64,000 bases of DNA from Pullilachnospira sp963929535 (GTDB lineage Bacteria; Bacillota; Clostridia; Lachnospirales; Lachnospiraceae). Below the pieces are notes generated by a model. The model saw only the letters and a program-made list of their open reading frames with translations, was not told the origin of the DNA and ran no database searches. Positions 25,701 to 33,632 of the stretch are shown here, one piece after another; position 1 is the first letter of the stretch; every line of letters starts with the position of its first letter. The DNA is taken from NCBI GenBank assembly GCA_963929535.1, contig CAWVIZ010000014.1:186001-250000 (forward strand). The letters are read 5' to 3'. The position numbers and the translations under genes are program-made.

Positions 25701-26837
25701 ATGAGAATTGATTTTAACAGACCCCCCTTTGTGGGGAAGGAGCTGGATTATATCCGGGAGGCGGTGGAGGTCAACGGGATGCTCTGCGGAGACGGACCGT
25801 TTACAAAAAAATGTTCTCAGTGGATGCGGGAACATCTGCGCACCAGGGAAGCGCTTTTGACCACTTCCTGCACCCATGCCCTGGAGATGGCCGCCTATCT
25901 GGCGGATATCCAGCCGGGGGATGAAGTGATCATGCCTTCCTATACGTTTGTGTCCACGGCAGACGCCTTTGTGCTGCGGGGAGCCAGGATCGTGTTTGTG
26001 GATATCCGCCCGGATACCATGAACATTGATGAGACCAGGATCGAGGCGGCCATTACAGAGAAGACAAAGGCCATCGTTCCGGTGCATTATGCGGGGGTGG
26101 CCTGTGCCATGGATGAGATCATGGCTCTGGCGAAGAAATATGGCCTGATGGTGATAGAGGATGCCGCCCAGGGGGTGAACGCCTGGTATAAAGGGCGGGC
26201 GCTGGGAACCATTGGGGATTTCGGCTGCTACAGCTTTCATGAGACGAAGAACTATTCCATGGGAGAGGGCGGCGCCCTTCTGTTCCAGAGGGAAGAGTAT
26301 CTGGAGAGAGCGGAGATCCTTCGGGAAAAAGGGACGGACCGGAGCAGATTCTTCCGGGGACAGGTGGATAAGTACAGCTGGGTGGATTACGGTTCCTCCT
26401 ATCTGCCCAGTGACATGAACGCGGCTTACCTGTGGGCTCAGCTTCAGGAGGCGGAGAAGATCAACCGGAAGCGGCTGGATATCTGGAATCTGTACCACAG
26501 GGAACTGGCGCCTCTGGCGGCCCAGGGAGCGGTGGAGCAGCCGTTTGTCCCGGATTATGCGGTTCATAATGCCCATATGTATTATCTGAAAGTGAAGGAT
26601 CTGGATACCAGGACCAGGCTGCTGGCCTATCTGAAGGACAGAGGGATCCTCAGTGTGTTCCACTATGTGCCCCTGCATTCCTCAGCGGCGGGAAGGCGGT
26701 TCGGAAGATTTTCCGGGGAGGATGTGTATACCACCCGGGAAAGCGAGCGGATTTTCCGGCTGCCCATGTACTACAGCCTGACACTGGAGCAGGCACAGGA
26801 AGTTGTGCATGCGCTGAAGGAGTTTCCGGGATATTGA
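25701..26837 (+). CDS. wecE: Sugar aminotransferase, DegT/DnrJ/EryC1 family (WecE/RffA-like)
   Basis: 378 residues, full length. It transfers an amino group from glutamate to a 4-keto nucleotide sugar; in WecE the product is dTDP-4-amino-4,6-dideoxygalactose. Motifs: TTSCTHALEMAA for phosphate binding, VIEDAAQGVNAWY with the cofactor-binding Asp, and SFHETKNYSMGEGG with the Schiff-base lysine (about residue 181). SFHETKNY is the form typical of WecE rather than ArnB or PglE, hence the symbol, offered with some reserve. It follows the SMR pair by 12 bp and precedes a GT2 gene. Confidence 0.85.
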   Translation: MRIDFNRPPFVGKELDYIREAVEVNGMLCGDGPFTKKCSQWMREHLRTREALLTTSCTHALEMAAYLADIQPGDEVIMPSYTFVSTADAFVLRGARIVFVDIRPDTMNIDETRIEAAITEKTKAIVPVHYAGVACAMDEIMALAKKYGLMVIEDAAQGVNAWYKGRALGTIGDFGCYSFHETKNYSMGEGGALLFQREEYLERAEILREKGTDRSRFFRGQVDKYSWVDYGSSYLPSDMNAAYLWAQLQEAEKINRKRLDIWNLYHRELAPLAAQGAVEQPFVPDYAVHNAHMYYLKVKDLDTRTRLLAYLKDRGILSVFHYVPLHSSAAGRRFGRFSGEDVYTTRESERIFRLPMYYSLTLEQAQEVVHALKEFPGY

Positions 26838-26850
26838 CAGGAGGAGATTC

Positions 26851-28662
26851 ATGCAGGATCATTCATGGATTCGTTATCTGAAGAAAATAAAGCCTTATAA
26901 TATACAAAAAGGACTCCGCTATCTGAAGCACTACGGTCCCAGGGAATTCTGGGTGCGGCTGTGCGAACGGATGGAGCCGGAGGAGGTGCCCTACGGTCCC
27001 TGGTTTGAGAAACACCGGCCTGCTTTGGAGGAGCTGGAACACCAGCGAAAGAAGAAGTGGAAAAATCCGCCTCTGATCAGTGTGGCAGTTCCGGCTTACA
27101 GGACTCCTCCGGTTTTTCTGGAGGAGATGATCCGTTCTCTGCAGGAGCAGACGTATCCTTACTGGGAGCTGTGCATAGCCAATGCCAGTCCCGGGGAGGA
27201 AGGGATGACAGAGGTGCTGTCCCGGTATGCCAGGGAGGATTCCAGGATCCGGGTGAAAGAGCTGCCGGAAAACCTGGGGATCGCGGAGAATACCAACCAG
27301 GCATTCGCCATGGCGTCAGGGGAGTTCGCGGGTCTTCTGGATCACGATGACCTTCTGGCTCCTCAGGCATTGTACCGGGTGGCGCAGGCCATTCTGGAAG
27401 AGGGGGCAGATGTGGTCTATACCGATGAGGATAAGGTGACAACCGATCTGTCAGAGCATTTTCAGCCCCATTTCAAGCCGGATTTCAATCTGGATCTTCT
27501 GCGCTCCAACAACTATATCACTCATTTTTTCGTGGTGAGGAGGACGCTGGTGGAACGTGTGGGAGGATTCCGGAAGGAATTTGACGGAGCTCAGGACTAT
27601 GATTTTATCTTCCGGTGTGTGGAAGCGTCCCGAAAGACTGTCCATATCCCGGAGATCTTATATCACTGGCGTACCCATAAGGCGTCCACGGCTGACAATC
27701 CTGCCAGCAAGATGTACGCGTTTGAGGCGGGAAGGCGGGCTATCCAGGCGCATCTTGCCCGGAGCGGCGTAAAGGGAACGGTTTCCTCCACTAAGGATCT
27801 GGGGTTCTACCGGGTGGAATATCCGGTGCAGGGAGAGCCTCTGATCTCTGTTCTGATCCCCAACAGGGACCAGAAGGAAACGCTGGAAAAATGCCTGAAT
27901 TCCATCTGGGACAAGACCACCTATTCCAATTATGAGATCCTGGTGGTGGAAAACAACAGCACCAGTGAAGAAATCTTCCGGTATTACCGGGAAATTGAGA
28001 AACGGCCCAACGTCAGGGTCATTACCTGGAAGGGTGAGTTTAATTACTCTGCCATCAATAATTTCGGGGAAAAAAGCGCCAGGGGAGAATATCTTCTGTT
28101 TCTCAACAATGATGTGGAAGTGATCAATCCCCGGTGGATGGAGGAACTGCTGGGCAACTGCCAGCGCAGGGAAGTGGGGATCGTGGGAGCCAAGCTCTAT
28201 TATCCCGATGATACCATCCAGCATGCGGGAACCATCATCGGGATCGGCGGCATTGCCGGACATGCCTTTCTGAACATGCCCCGTTCCCGGACCGGATATC
28301 TTCACAAGGCATCTATTCAGATGGATCTTTCCGCGGTGACGGCGGCATGCATGATGATGAAGCGTTCGGTATTCCGGCAGCTGGGCGGTTTTGAGGAACG
28401 TCTGGCGGTGGCCTTCAATGATGTGGACCTCTGCCTGCGGACGGTGCAGGCCGGTTATCTGGTGGTTTACAACCCGGCAGTGGAGCTGTATCATTATGAA
28501 TCCAAATCCCGGGGAGCGGAAGACAGCGAAGAGAAGGTGCGCCGCTTCCAGACAGAAATAGAATTCATGCGGAACAGGTGGATGGACCTGCTGAAAAAGG
28601 GAGATCCTTATTACAACAGGAATCTCACTCTCAGCAAATGGAACTATTCCCTGCGGGCATGA
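26851..28662 (+). CDS. Tandem GT2 glycosyltransferase
   Basis: 603 residues with a short N-terminal region (to about 70), then two GT-A domains: ISVAVPAYRTP...LDHDDLLAP...YTDEDK (about 70-300) and ISVLIPNRDQ...FLNNDVEV (about 330-580). Such double GT2 proteins often add two sugars, or polymerise, in rhamnan and other surface glycans. It is a close paralogue of the GT half of the gene at 17366. AGGAGGAG precedes the ATG. The following GT2 gene begins 15 bp after its stop. Confidence 0.88.
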   Translation: MQDHSWIRYLKKIKPYNIQKGLRYLKHYGPREFWVRLCERMEPEEVPYGPWFEKHRPALEELEHQRKKKWKNPPLISVAVPAYRTPPVFLEEMIRSLQEQTYPYWELCIANASPGEEGMTEVLSRYAREDSRIRVKELPENLGIAENTNQAFAMASGEFAGLLDHDDLLAPQALYRVAQAILEEGADVVYTDEDKVTTDLSEHFQPHFKPDFNLDLLRSNNYITHFFVVRRTLVERVGGFRKEFDGAQDYDFIFRCVEASRKTVHIPEILYHWRTHKASTADNPASKMYAFEAGRRAIQAHLARSGVKGTVSSTKDLGFYRVEYPVQGEPLISVLIPNRDQKETLEKCLNSIWDKTTYSNYEILVVENNSTSEEIFRYYREIEKRPNVRVITWKGEFNYSAINNFGEKSARGEYLLFLNNDVEVINPRWMEELLGNCQRREVGIVGAKLYYPDDTIQHAGTIIGIGGIAGHAFLNMPRSRTGYLHKASIQMDLSAVTAACMMMKRSVFRQLGGFEERLAVAFNDVDLCLRTVQAGYLVVYNPAVELYHYESKSRGAEDSEEKVRRFQTEIEFMRNRWMDLLKKGDPYYNRNLTLSKWNYSLRA

Positions 28663-28676
28663 CGAGGAGAACTTTT

Positions 28677-29630
28677 ATGCAGGAATTATCCGTAGTAATC
28701 CCAAATTATAACGGATTGCAGTATGTGAAAGGCTGTCTGGACAGCCTGAGAGCCCAGACTCTTTCAGATTTTCTGGTGATCTTTGTGGACAACGGTTCCA
28801 CAGACGGAAGCCGGGAGCTGGTGGAGAGGGAATATCCGGAAGTACAGGTGGTGGCTCTGCCGGAGAACCTGGGCTTCTGCCAGGCAGTGAACCGGGGGAT
28901 CCAGGCATCGGAAACTCCTTACGTAGTGCTGCTGAACAATGATACGGAAGCGGATCCCCGGTTTCTGGAGGAACTCCTTTCGGGGATCAAAAGGAAAAGC
29001 AGGGCATTTTCCTGCGCGGCCATGATGCTGCAGTTCCATCAGCGGGACAGGATCGACGATGCCGGCAATTTCTACAATGCCATGGGATGGGCCTTTGCCC
29101 GGGGCAAGGGAAAGCCGGCTGCCCGCTATGAAAAGGAGTGCCGGATCTTTTCCTCCTGCGGAGGGGCTTCCATTTACCGCAGGAAGGCTCTGGAAAAAAC
29201 AGGACTGTTTGATGAGGAACATTTCGCCTATCTGGAAGATACAGATATCTGCTACCGGGCCAGGATCGCCGGGTATGAGAACTGGTATCTGCCCCGGGCC
29301 AGAGTTTACCATGTGGGAAGCGGGACCACCGGTTCCCGGTATAACCAGTTTAAGATCCGCTATTCTTCCAGGAATAATGTCTATATGATCTACAAAAATA
29401 TGCCTTTTGTGCAGATCCTGCTGAATCTGCCCTTTCTGGCCGCAGGCTTCGGCGTGAAATTGGTTTTTTTTGGAACCAAGGGCTATGGGAGAGAGTATGC
29501 GGCGGGGATCAAAAACGGATTTTCCCTGAGCAGAAAGGGGAGGAAGGTGACCTTCCGTTGGAAAAATCTCCCCAATTACTGCCGGATCCAGCTGGAGCTG
29601 TGGGCCAATCTGGTGCGGCGCTTCCTGTAG
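28677..29630 (+). CDS. Glycosyltransferase, GT2 family (rhamnosyltransferase-like)
   Basis: 317 residues from the ATG at 28677, chosen because GAGGAGA lies in front and the frame upstream runs through the preceding gene. Motifs: SVVIPNYNG, FVDNGSTDGS, LNNDTEADP (metal site), CGGASIYRR and FAYLEDTDICYRA (catalytic acidic ED), which together match the WbbL/RfbF group of GT2 rhamnosyltransferases. A weakly hydrophobic stretch at about 245-265 may hold it at the membrane. Last gene of the operon that begins at 24998; a palindrome and a new promoter follow. Confidence 0.83.
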   Translation: MQELSVVIPNYNGLQYVKGCLDSLRAQTLSDFLVIFVDNGSTDGSRELVEREYPEVQVVALPENLGFCQAVNRGIQASETPYVVLLNNDTEADPRFLEELLSGIKRKSRAFSCAAMMLQFHQRDRIDDAGNFYNAMGWAFARGKGKPAARYEKECRIFSSCGGASIYRRKALEKTGLFDEEHFAYLEDTDICYRARIAGYENWYLPRARVYHVGSGTTGSRYNQFKIRYSSRNNVYMIYKNMPFVQILLNLPFLAAGFGVKLVFFGTKGYGREYAAGIKNGFSLSRKGRKVTFRWKNLPNYCRIQLELWANLVRRFL

Positions 29631-29670
29631 AGCGCTTCCGGCGGACAGCGCAGAATGTGGGGAAAGGAAG

Positions 29671-29693
29671 CGGAAATACAGCCGATATTTCCG
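29671..29693. terminator. Possible weak terminator hairpin
   Basis: CGGAAATA (29671-29678) pairs with TATTTCCG (29686-29693) over a 7-base loop after the GT2 gene. No T-run follows directly, so termination is uncertain. Confidence 0.35.
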
Positions 29694-29766
29694 GAACTGT
29701 GGAGAAAAGTTGCAAATTGTTTACATCTTTTTAAGGTTTCCGTAAGGCTGATAAGGAAATATGTTG

Positions 29767-29795
29767 TTGCCCTTTTTTCCGAAGTATTGTATATT
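29767..29795 (+). promoter_or_regulatory. Promoter of the initiating transferase operon
   Basis: TTGCCC (29767-29772), a 17-bp spacer, then TATATT (29790-29795), about 45 bases before the TTG start at 29844. The sequence around it is AT-rich. Confidence 0.6.
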
Positions 29796-29843
29796 AAATA
29801 AAGGCGATTTTAAATGGTTTTTGAAGAGATAAGGTGAAGAGTA

Positions 29844-31250
29844 TTGATTAAGGACAATCAGAAATACTTTAACCGGATGCATGTTGTGATCGACGCAGTG
29901 GTGATCGCCGTTTCTTATGTCAGTGCCTGGGCATTGAAATTTGTCAGTCCGTTCTTTCAGGATTCCGTGAGGGCTTTGTCCTTTGAATGGTATATGCTGG
30001 CGCTGATTCCCCTGATTCCCACATATCTGATCCTGTATTCGGCTTTCGGCCTGTATACGCCGAAACGGGTGCAGGGAAGAAGACTGGAGTTTTCCAATGT
30101 GGTGAAGGCCAATACGGTGGGGCTGCTGATCTTTATCGGTCTGCTGTTCGTGGTTTTGAAGGAGATCAACTTCTCCCGTTCCATGCTGCTGATCTTTTAC
30201 TTTATCAATATGTTCCTGGAGGAAGCAGTGCGGATGATCATCCGCTACATCCTGCGGGATATCCGGAAAAAGGGACTGAATCAGAAGCACATTCTGCTGG
30301 TGGGCTACAGCCGCGCTGCGGAGGAGTATATCGACCGGATCCTGCAGAATCCCCAGTGGGGCTACAATGTGAGGGGGATCCTGGACGACAATGTGAAGGC
30401 GGGAACCACATACAAAGGGATCAAAGTATTGGGAAGGATCGCCAATCTGATGGTGATCCTGCCGGAGAACCGGCTGGATGAAATTGCCATTACCCTGGGA
30501 CTGAGTGAGTATTACCGCCTGGAGGAGATTGTGGCGCTCTGCGAAAAATCAGGGGTTCACACCAAGTTTATTCCGGATTATAATAATATCATACCCACAA
30601 AACCGTATACAGAAGATCTGCTGGGACTTCCGGTGATCAATATCCGTTATGTTCCATTGACCAATACCTTTAATATGGTGGTGAAGCGCCTGATGGATAT
30701 TGGGGGATCTATTTTTGCGATCATCCTGTTTTCACCGGTGATGCTGCTGGCAGCAATCCTGGTGAAGCTGACCAGTCCGGGACCGCTGATCTACAAGCAG
30801 GAAAGGGTAGGACTGCACAATCGTACGTTCCTGATGTACAAATTCCGCTCCATGGAGGTGCAGCCCAAGGAAGAGGAAAAAAAGGCCTGGACGGTGAAAA
30901 ACGATCCCCGGGTGACAGGGATCGGGAAATTTATGCGAAGGACAAGCATTGACGAGCTGCCGCAGCTGTTTAATATCCTGAAAGGGGATATGAGTCTGGT
31001 GGGGCCGCGGCCGGAGCGTCCGTTTTTCGTGGAAAAGTTCAGAGAAGAGATTCCCCGTTATATGGTGAAGCACCAGGTACGCCCGGGACTTACCGGATGG
31101 GCCCAGGTGAACGGTTACCGGGGGGACACTTCCATACGAAAAAGAATCGACTGTGATCTGTACTATATTGAAAACTGGACTTTGGGGCTGGACGTGAAGA
31201 TTCTGATCATGACCATTTTCAAAGGGTTTATAAACAAAAATGCGTACTAA
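29844..31250 (+). CDS. Undecaprenyl-phosphate sugar-1-phosphate transferase (polyisoprenyl-phosphate hexose-1-phosphate transferase)
   Basis: 468 residues. It starts with TTG at 29844, with AAGGTGA as ribosome site. Four or five N-terminal membrane helices (about 10-130), a Rossmann-like CoA-binding domain (HILLVGYSRAAEEYI, about 150), then one membrane helix (about 288-308) and the bacterial sugar transferase domain: YKQERVGLHNRTF, MYKFRSME, RRTSIDELPQLFNIL, GDMSLVGPRPE. This is the WcaJ/CpsE architecture. It moves a hexose-1-phosphate to undecaprenyl phosphate and so begins assembly of the repeat unit. The sugar is commonly glucose or galactose; this cannot be decided here. Confidence 0.92.
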   Translation: MIKDNQKYFNRMHVVIDAVVIAVSYVSAWALKFVSPFFQDSVRALSFEWYMLALIPLIPTYLILYSAFGLYTPKRVQGRRLEFSNVVKANTVGLLIFIGLLFVVLKEINFSRSMLLIFYFINMFLEEAVRMIIRYILRDIRKKGLNQKHILLVGYSRAAEEYIDRILQNPQWGYNVRGILDDNVKAGTTYKGIKVLGRIANLMVILPENRLDEIAITLGLSEYYRLEEIVALCEKSGVHTKFIPDYNNIIPTKPYTEDLLGLPVINIRYVPLTNTFNMVVKRLMDIGGSIFAIILFSPVMLLAAILVKLTSPGPLIYKQERVGLHNRTFLMYKFRSMEVQPKEEEKKAWTVKNDPRVTGIGKFMRRTSIDELPQLFNILKGDMSLVGPRPERPFFVEKFREEIPRYMVKHQVRPGLTGWAQVNGYRGDTSIRKRIDCDLYYIENWTLGLDVKILIMTIFKGFINKNAY

Positions 31251-31265
31251 GACAAGGAGATAAGT

Positions 31266-32423
31266 ATGGCAGATAAGAGAACAATGACGAGGAAACAGAA
31301 GAGGATCCGCAGAAAACGGCGCAGAAGAAGGATTATTTTTGCCCTGGAGATCATCGTCCTGCTGGTGCTGATCGGGGTGCTGTTCGTCTACGCGAAGCTG
31401 GGAAATATGGATTTTGTGCAGATCGATCTTGGCAACATCGGTATAGCCGATGAGGTAAAGAACAATGAGGTGATGCAGGGGTATACTTCCATCGGCCTGG
31501 TGGGAGTGGATTCCCGGGACGGCAATCTGGGAGCGGGAACCTTGAGCGATACCATGATCATCGCCAGCATCAACAACGACACCAAAGAGGTGAAGCTGGT
31601 CTCCATCTACCGGGATACTTACCTGCGCATCGGGGAGGACGAGAACGGAAACGGTGAGTATTACAAGGCCAACGAAGCCTATCTGAAGAACGGGCCCCAG
31701 GGATTTCTGGACATGGTGAACTCCAATCTGGATCTGGATGTGAAGTATTTTGTCACTGTGGACTTTACGGCTGTGGCGGAGGCTGTGGAGCTTCTGGGCG
31801 GCATCGATATGGAGATGACGGAGGAAGAGGTTGTCCATCTGAACAATTACTGCAAGGAAACCGCGGAAGTGACAGGAATGGACTATGAGCCTCTGGAAGA
31901 GATAGCAGGGACGCAGCATCTGAACGGCGTTCAGACGGTATCCTATGCCCGTATCCGTTATACTGCGGGAAATGATTTCCGGCGGGCGGCCCGTCAGAGA
32001 GACGTGATCTATAAGATCGTGGAAAAAGCCAAGAATTCCAGTATCGCGACTTTGACCAAGATCCTGGATGAGGTATTTCCCAGTATCAAGACCAATATGA
32101 GCCAGTCCACGATTCTTTCCATGGGACTGGGGATGCTGTCCTATGATATTGTGGAGCAGGCAGGCTTCCCTCACGACCATGTTTATGGCCAGAATGTGGA
32201 GGATGCGCTGGGACTGGACTGTGTGGTTCCGGTAACACTGGAATCCAACGCCATCTGGCTGCATGAATTCCTCTATCCGGAGGATTCCTATGAGCCGTCG
32301 GAAAATCTGAAGGCTTACAGCAACAGGATCATTGAAAAGAGCGGATATTCGCTGGAGAATCAGCTGGATGTGTCAGAGGACGGATCCATGGCCGCTTACC
32401 GGGAGGCCAACGGACTGGAATAA
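31266..32423 (+). CDS. LytR-CpsA-Psr (LCP) family glycan attachment protein
   Basis: 385 residues. A very basic N-terminus (KRTMTRKQKRIRRKRRRRR) leads into one membrane helix (about 25-45); the rest is outside. The LCP core has LVGVDSRDGNLGAGTLSDT (about 78-96) and LVSIYRDTYLRI, supplying the Arg and Asp residues that bind the polyprenyl pyrophosphate head. LCP enzymes transfer finished glycans from the lipid carrier to peptidoglycan. It is 15 bp downstream of the initiating transferase, so the first and last steps of the pathway share a transcript. A strong terminator follows. Confidence 0.92.
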   Translation: MADKRTMTRKQKRIRRKRRRRRIIFALEIIVLLVLIGVLFVYAKLGNMDFVQIDLGNIGIADEVKNNEVMQGYTSIGLVGVDSRDGNLGAGTLSDTMIIASINNDTKEVKLVSIYRDTYLRIGEDENGNGEYYKANEAYLKNGPQGFLDMVNSNLDLDVKYFVTVDFTAVAEAVELLGGIDMEMTEEEVVHLNNYCKETAEVTGMDYEPLEEIAGTQHLNGVQTVSYARIRYTAGNDFRRAARQRDVIYKIVEKAKNSSIATLTKILDEVFPSIKTNMSQSTILSMGLGMLSYDIVEQAGFPHDHVYGQNVEDALGLDCVVPVTLESNAIWLHEFLYPEDSYEPSENLKAYSNRIIEKSGYSLENQLDVSEDGSMAAYREANGLE

Positions 32424-32429
32424 AGACAG

Positions 32430-32454
32430 GGCGCCGCAGAAGCGGCGCCTTTTT
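32430..32454 (+). terminator. Terminator of the LCP operon
   Basis: GGCGCCGC (32430-32437) pairs with GCGGCGCC (32442-32449) over an AGAA loop and is followed by TTTTT, six bases after the LCP stop. Confidence 0.9.
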
Positions 32455-32552
32455 GTGTATCCCCCGGCGAGATGCGGATCCGCCATGCCCGCGCGCCGCA
32501 AAGCGCTGCCGCGGTCCGGCTGGAAGCTGCAGCCTGTGAAAGGAGATTGAGA

Positions 32553-33476
32553 ATGGAACGAGAAAAAACAGTGGACGTGATCATTCCGGTGTATAAGCCG
32601 GGACCGGAGTGGGAAAAGCTGCTCTTCATGCTTCAGAGACAGTCCCGGAAGCCAGGGAGGATCCTGGTAATGAATACGGGAAAGAAATACTGGAAGCCGG
32701 AGTGGGAGGAGATGGCGGAGCATCTGGAGGTACGCCATCTCACCCCGGAGGAATTCGATCACGGAGGAACCAGGGATCAGGCGGCCGGATTGTCCCGGGC
32801 AGATTATCTGCTGTTTATGACCCAGGACGCAGTACCGGCGGACGAATTTCTGATCGAGAGACTTCTGGAGGCCATCGCACAGGCCCCGGATGTTATGGCG
32901 GCCTATGCCCGGCAGATCCCCCGTCCGGACTGCAGGCTGGAGGAGCGCTATACCCGGCAGTTTAATTATCCCGGAACAGACTGTATAAAACGGGAAGCGG
33001 ATCTGCCGCGGCTGGGAATCAAGACATACTTCTGTTCCAATGTGTGCGCGATGTATGACAGGGAAACCTACTGCGCTCTGGGAGGATTTCCGAAAAAAAC
33101 CATATTCAATGAGGATATGATCTTTGCTGCCGGGCTGATCCGGAACGGATACGGGGTGGCGTATGCCGCCAGGGCGCGGGTGGTGCATTCCCATAATTAT
33201 ACTGCGATCCAGCAGTTTCACAGGAATTTCGACCTGGCGGTCTCCCAGGCGGATCATCCGGAGATCTTCGCTTGCGTCTCCTCGGAGGGGGAGGGGATCC
33301 GGCTGGTGAAAAAGACGGCGGGGTTCCTGCTGGGACAGGGGAAACCCTGGAGGATACCGGGACTTGTATGGAACAGCGGGTGGAAATATCTGGGATATCT
33401 TCTGGGAAAGAGGTACCAAAAGCTGCCGGAGGGGCTGGTCCGGTGGTGTACCATGAACAAGAGATACTGGACATAA
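32553..33476 (+). CDS. Glycosyltransferase, GT2 family (rhamnosyltransferase-like)
   Basis: 307 residues from the ATG at 32553 (AAAGGAGA before it); the reading frame is open further upstream through the preceding terminator but lacks a ribosome site. Motifs: DVIIPVYKPG, a substrate loop LTPEEFDHGGTRD, FMTQDAVP (in place of DxD), and EDMIFAAGLI. FDHGGTRxxA with TQDAxP is typical of the RfbF-like rhamnosyltransferase group of GT2. It has no membrane segment. It stands alone between two terminators, at the end of the glycan locus. Confidence 0.82.
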   Translation: MEREKTVDVIIPVYKPGPEWEKLLFMLQRQSRKPGRILVMNTGKKYWKPEWEEMAEHLEVRHLTPEEFDHGGTRDQAAGLSRADYLLFMTQDAVPADEFLIERLLEAIAQAPDVMAAYARQIPRPDCRLEERYTRQFNYPGTDCIKREADLPRLGIKTYFCSNVCAMYDRETYCALGGFPKKTIFNEDMIFAAGLIRNGYGVAYAARARVVHSHNYTAIQQFHRNFDLAVSQADHPEIFACVSSEGEGIRLVKKTAGFLLGQGKPWRIPGLVWNSGWKYLGYLLGKRYQKLPEGLVRWCTMNKRYWT

Positions 33477-33480
33477 CAGG

Positions 33481-33533
33481 GGAAAAGCTGCAATATGCTG
33501 TAAAGAACAGCAATGCGGCTTTTCTTTTTGGAG
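33481..33533 (+). terminator. Terminator after the last glycan GT gene
   Basis: GAAAAGC...TGCTGT pairs with ACAGCA...GCTTTTC around an AAAGA loop, with an internal mismatched region, then CTTTTT. Confidence 0.7.
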
Positions 33534-33543
33534 AAATTCCCCA

Positions 33544-33572
33544 TTTACTTTAGTGAATTCCTCTGCTATCAT
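33544..33572 (+). promoter_or_regulatory. glmS promoter
   Basis: TTTACT (33544-33549), a 17-bp spacer and TATCAT (33567-33572), with TGC before the -10 box. The predicted leader to the glmS ATG is only about 55 bases, too short for a glmS ribozyme. Confidence 0.6.
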
Positions 33573-33632
33573 GTTAAAGCATAATCTGAAAAAGGAAGAT
33601 ATTTCGCAGCTGTGCGGATCAGGAGGTAGGTT

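Noticed and set aside
33573..33632. glmS ribozyme
   Set aside because: The region is too short and the conserved core is not recognisable.
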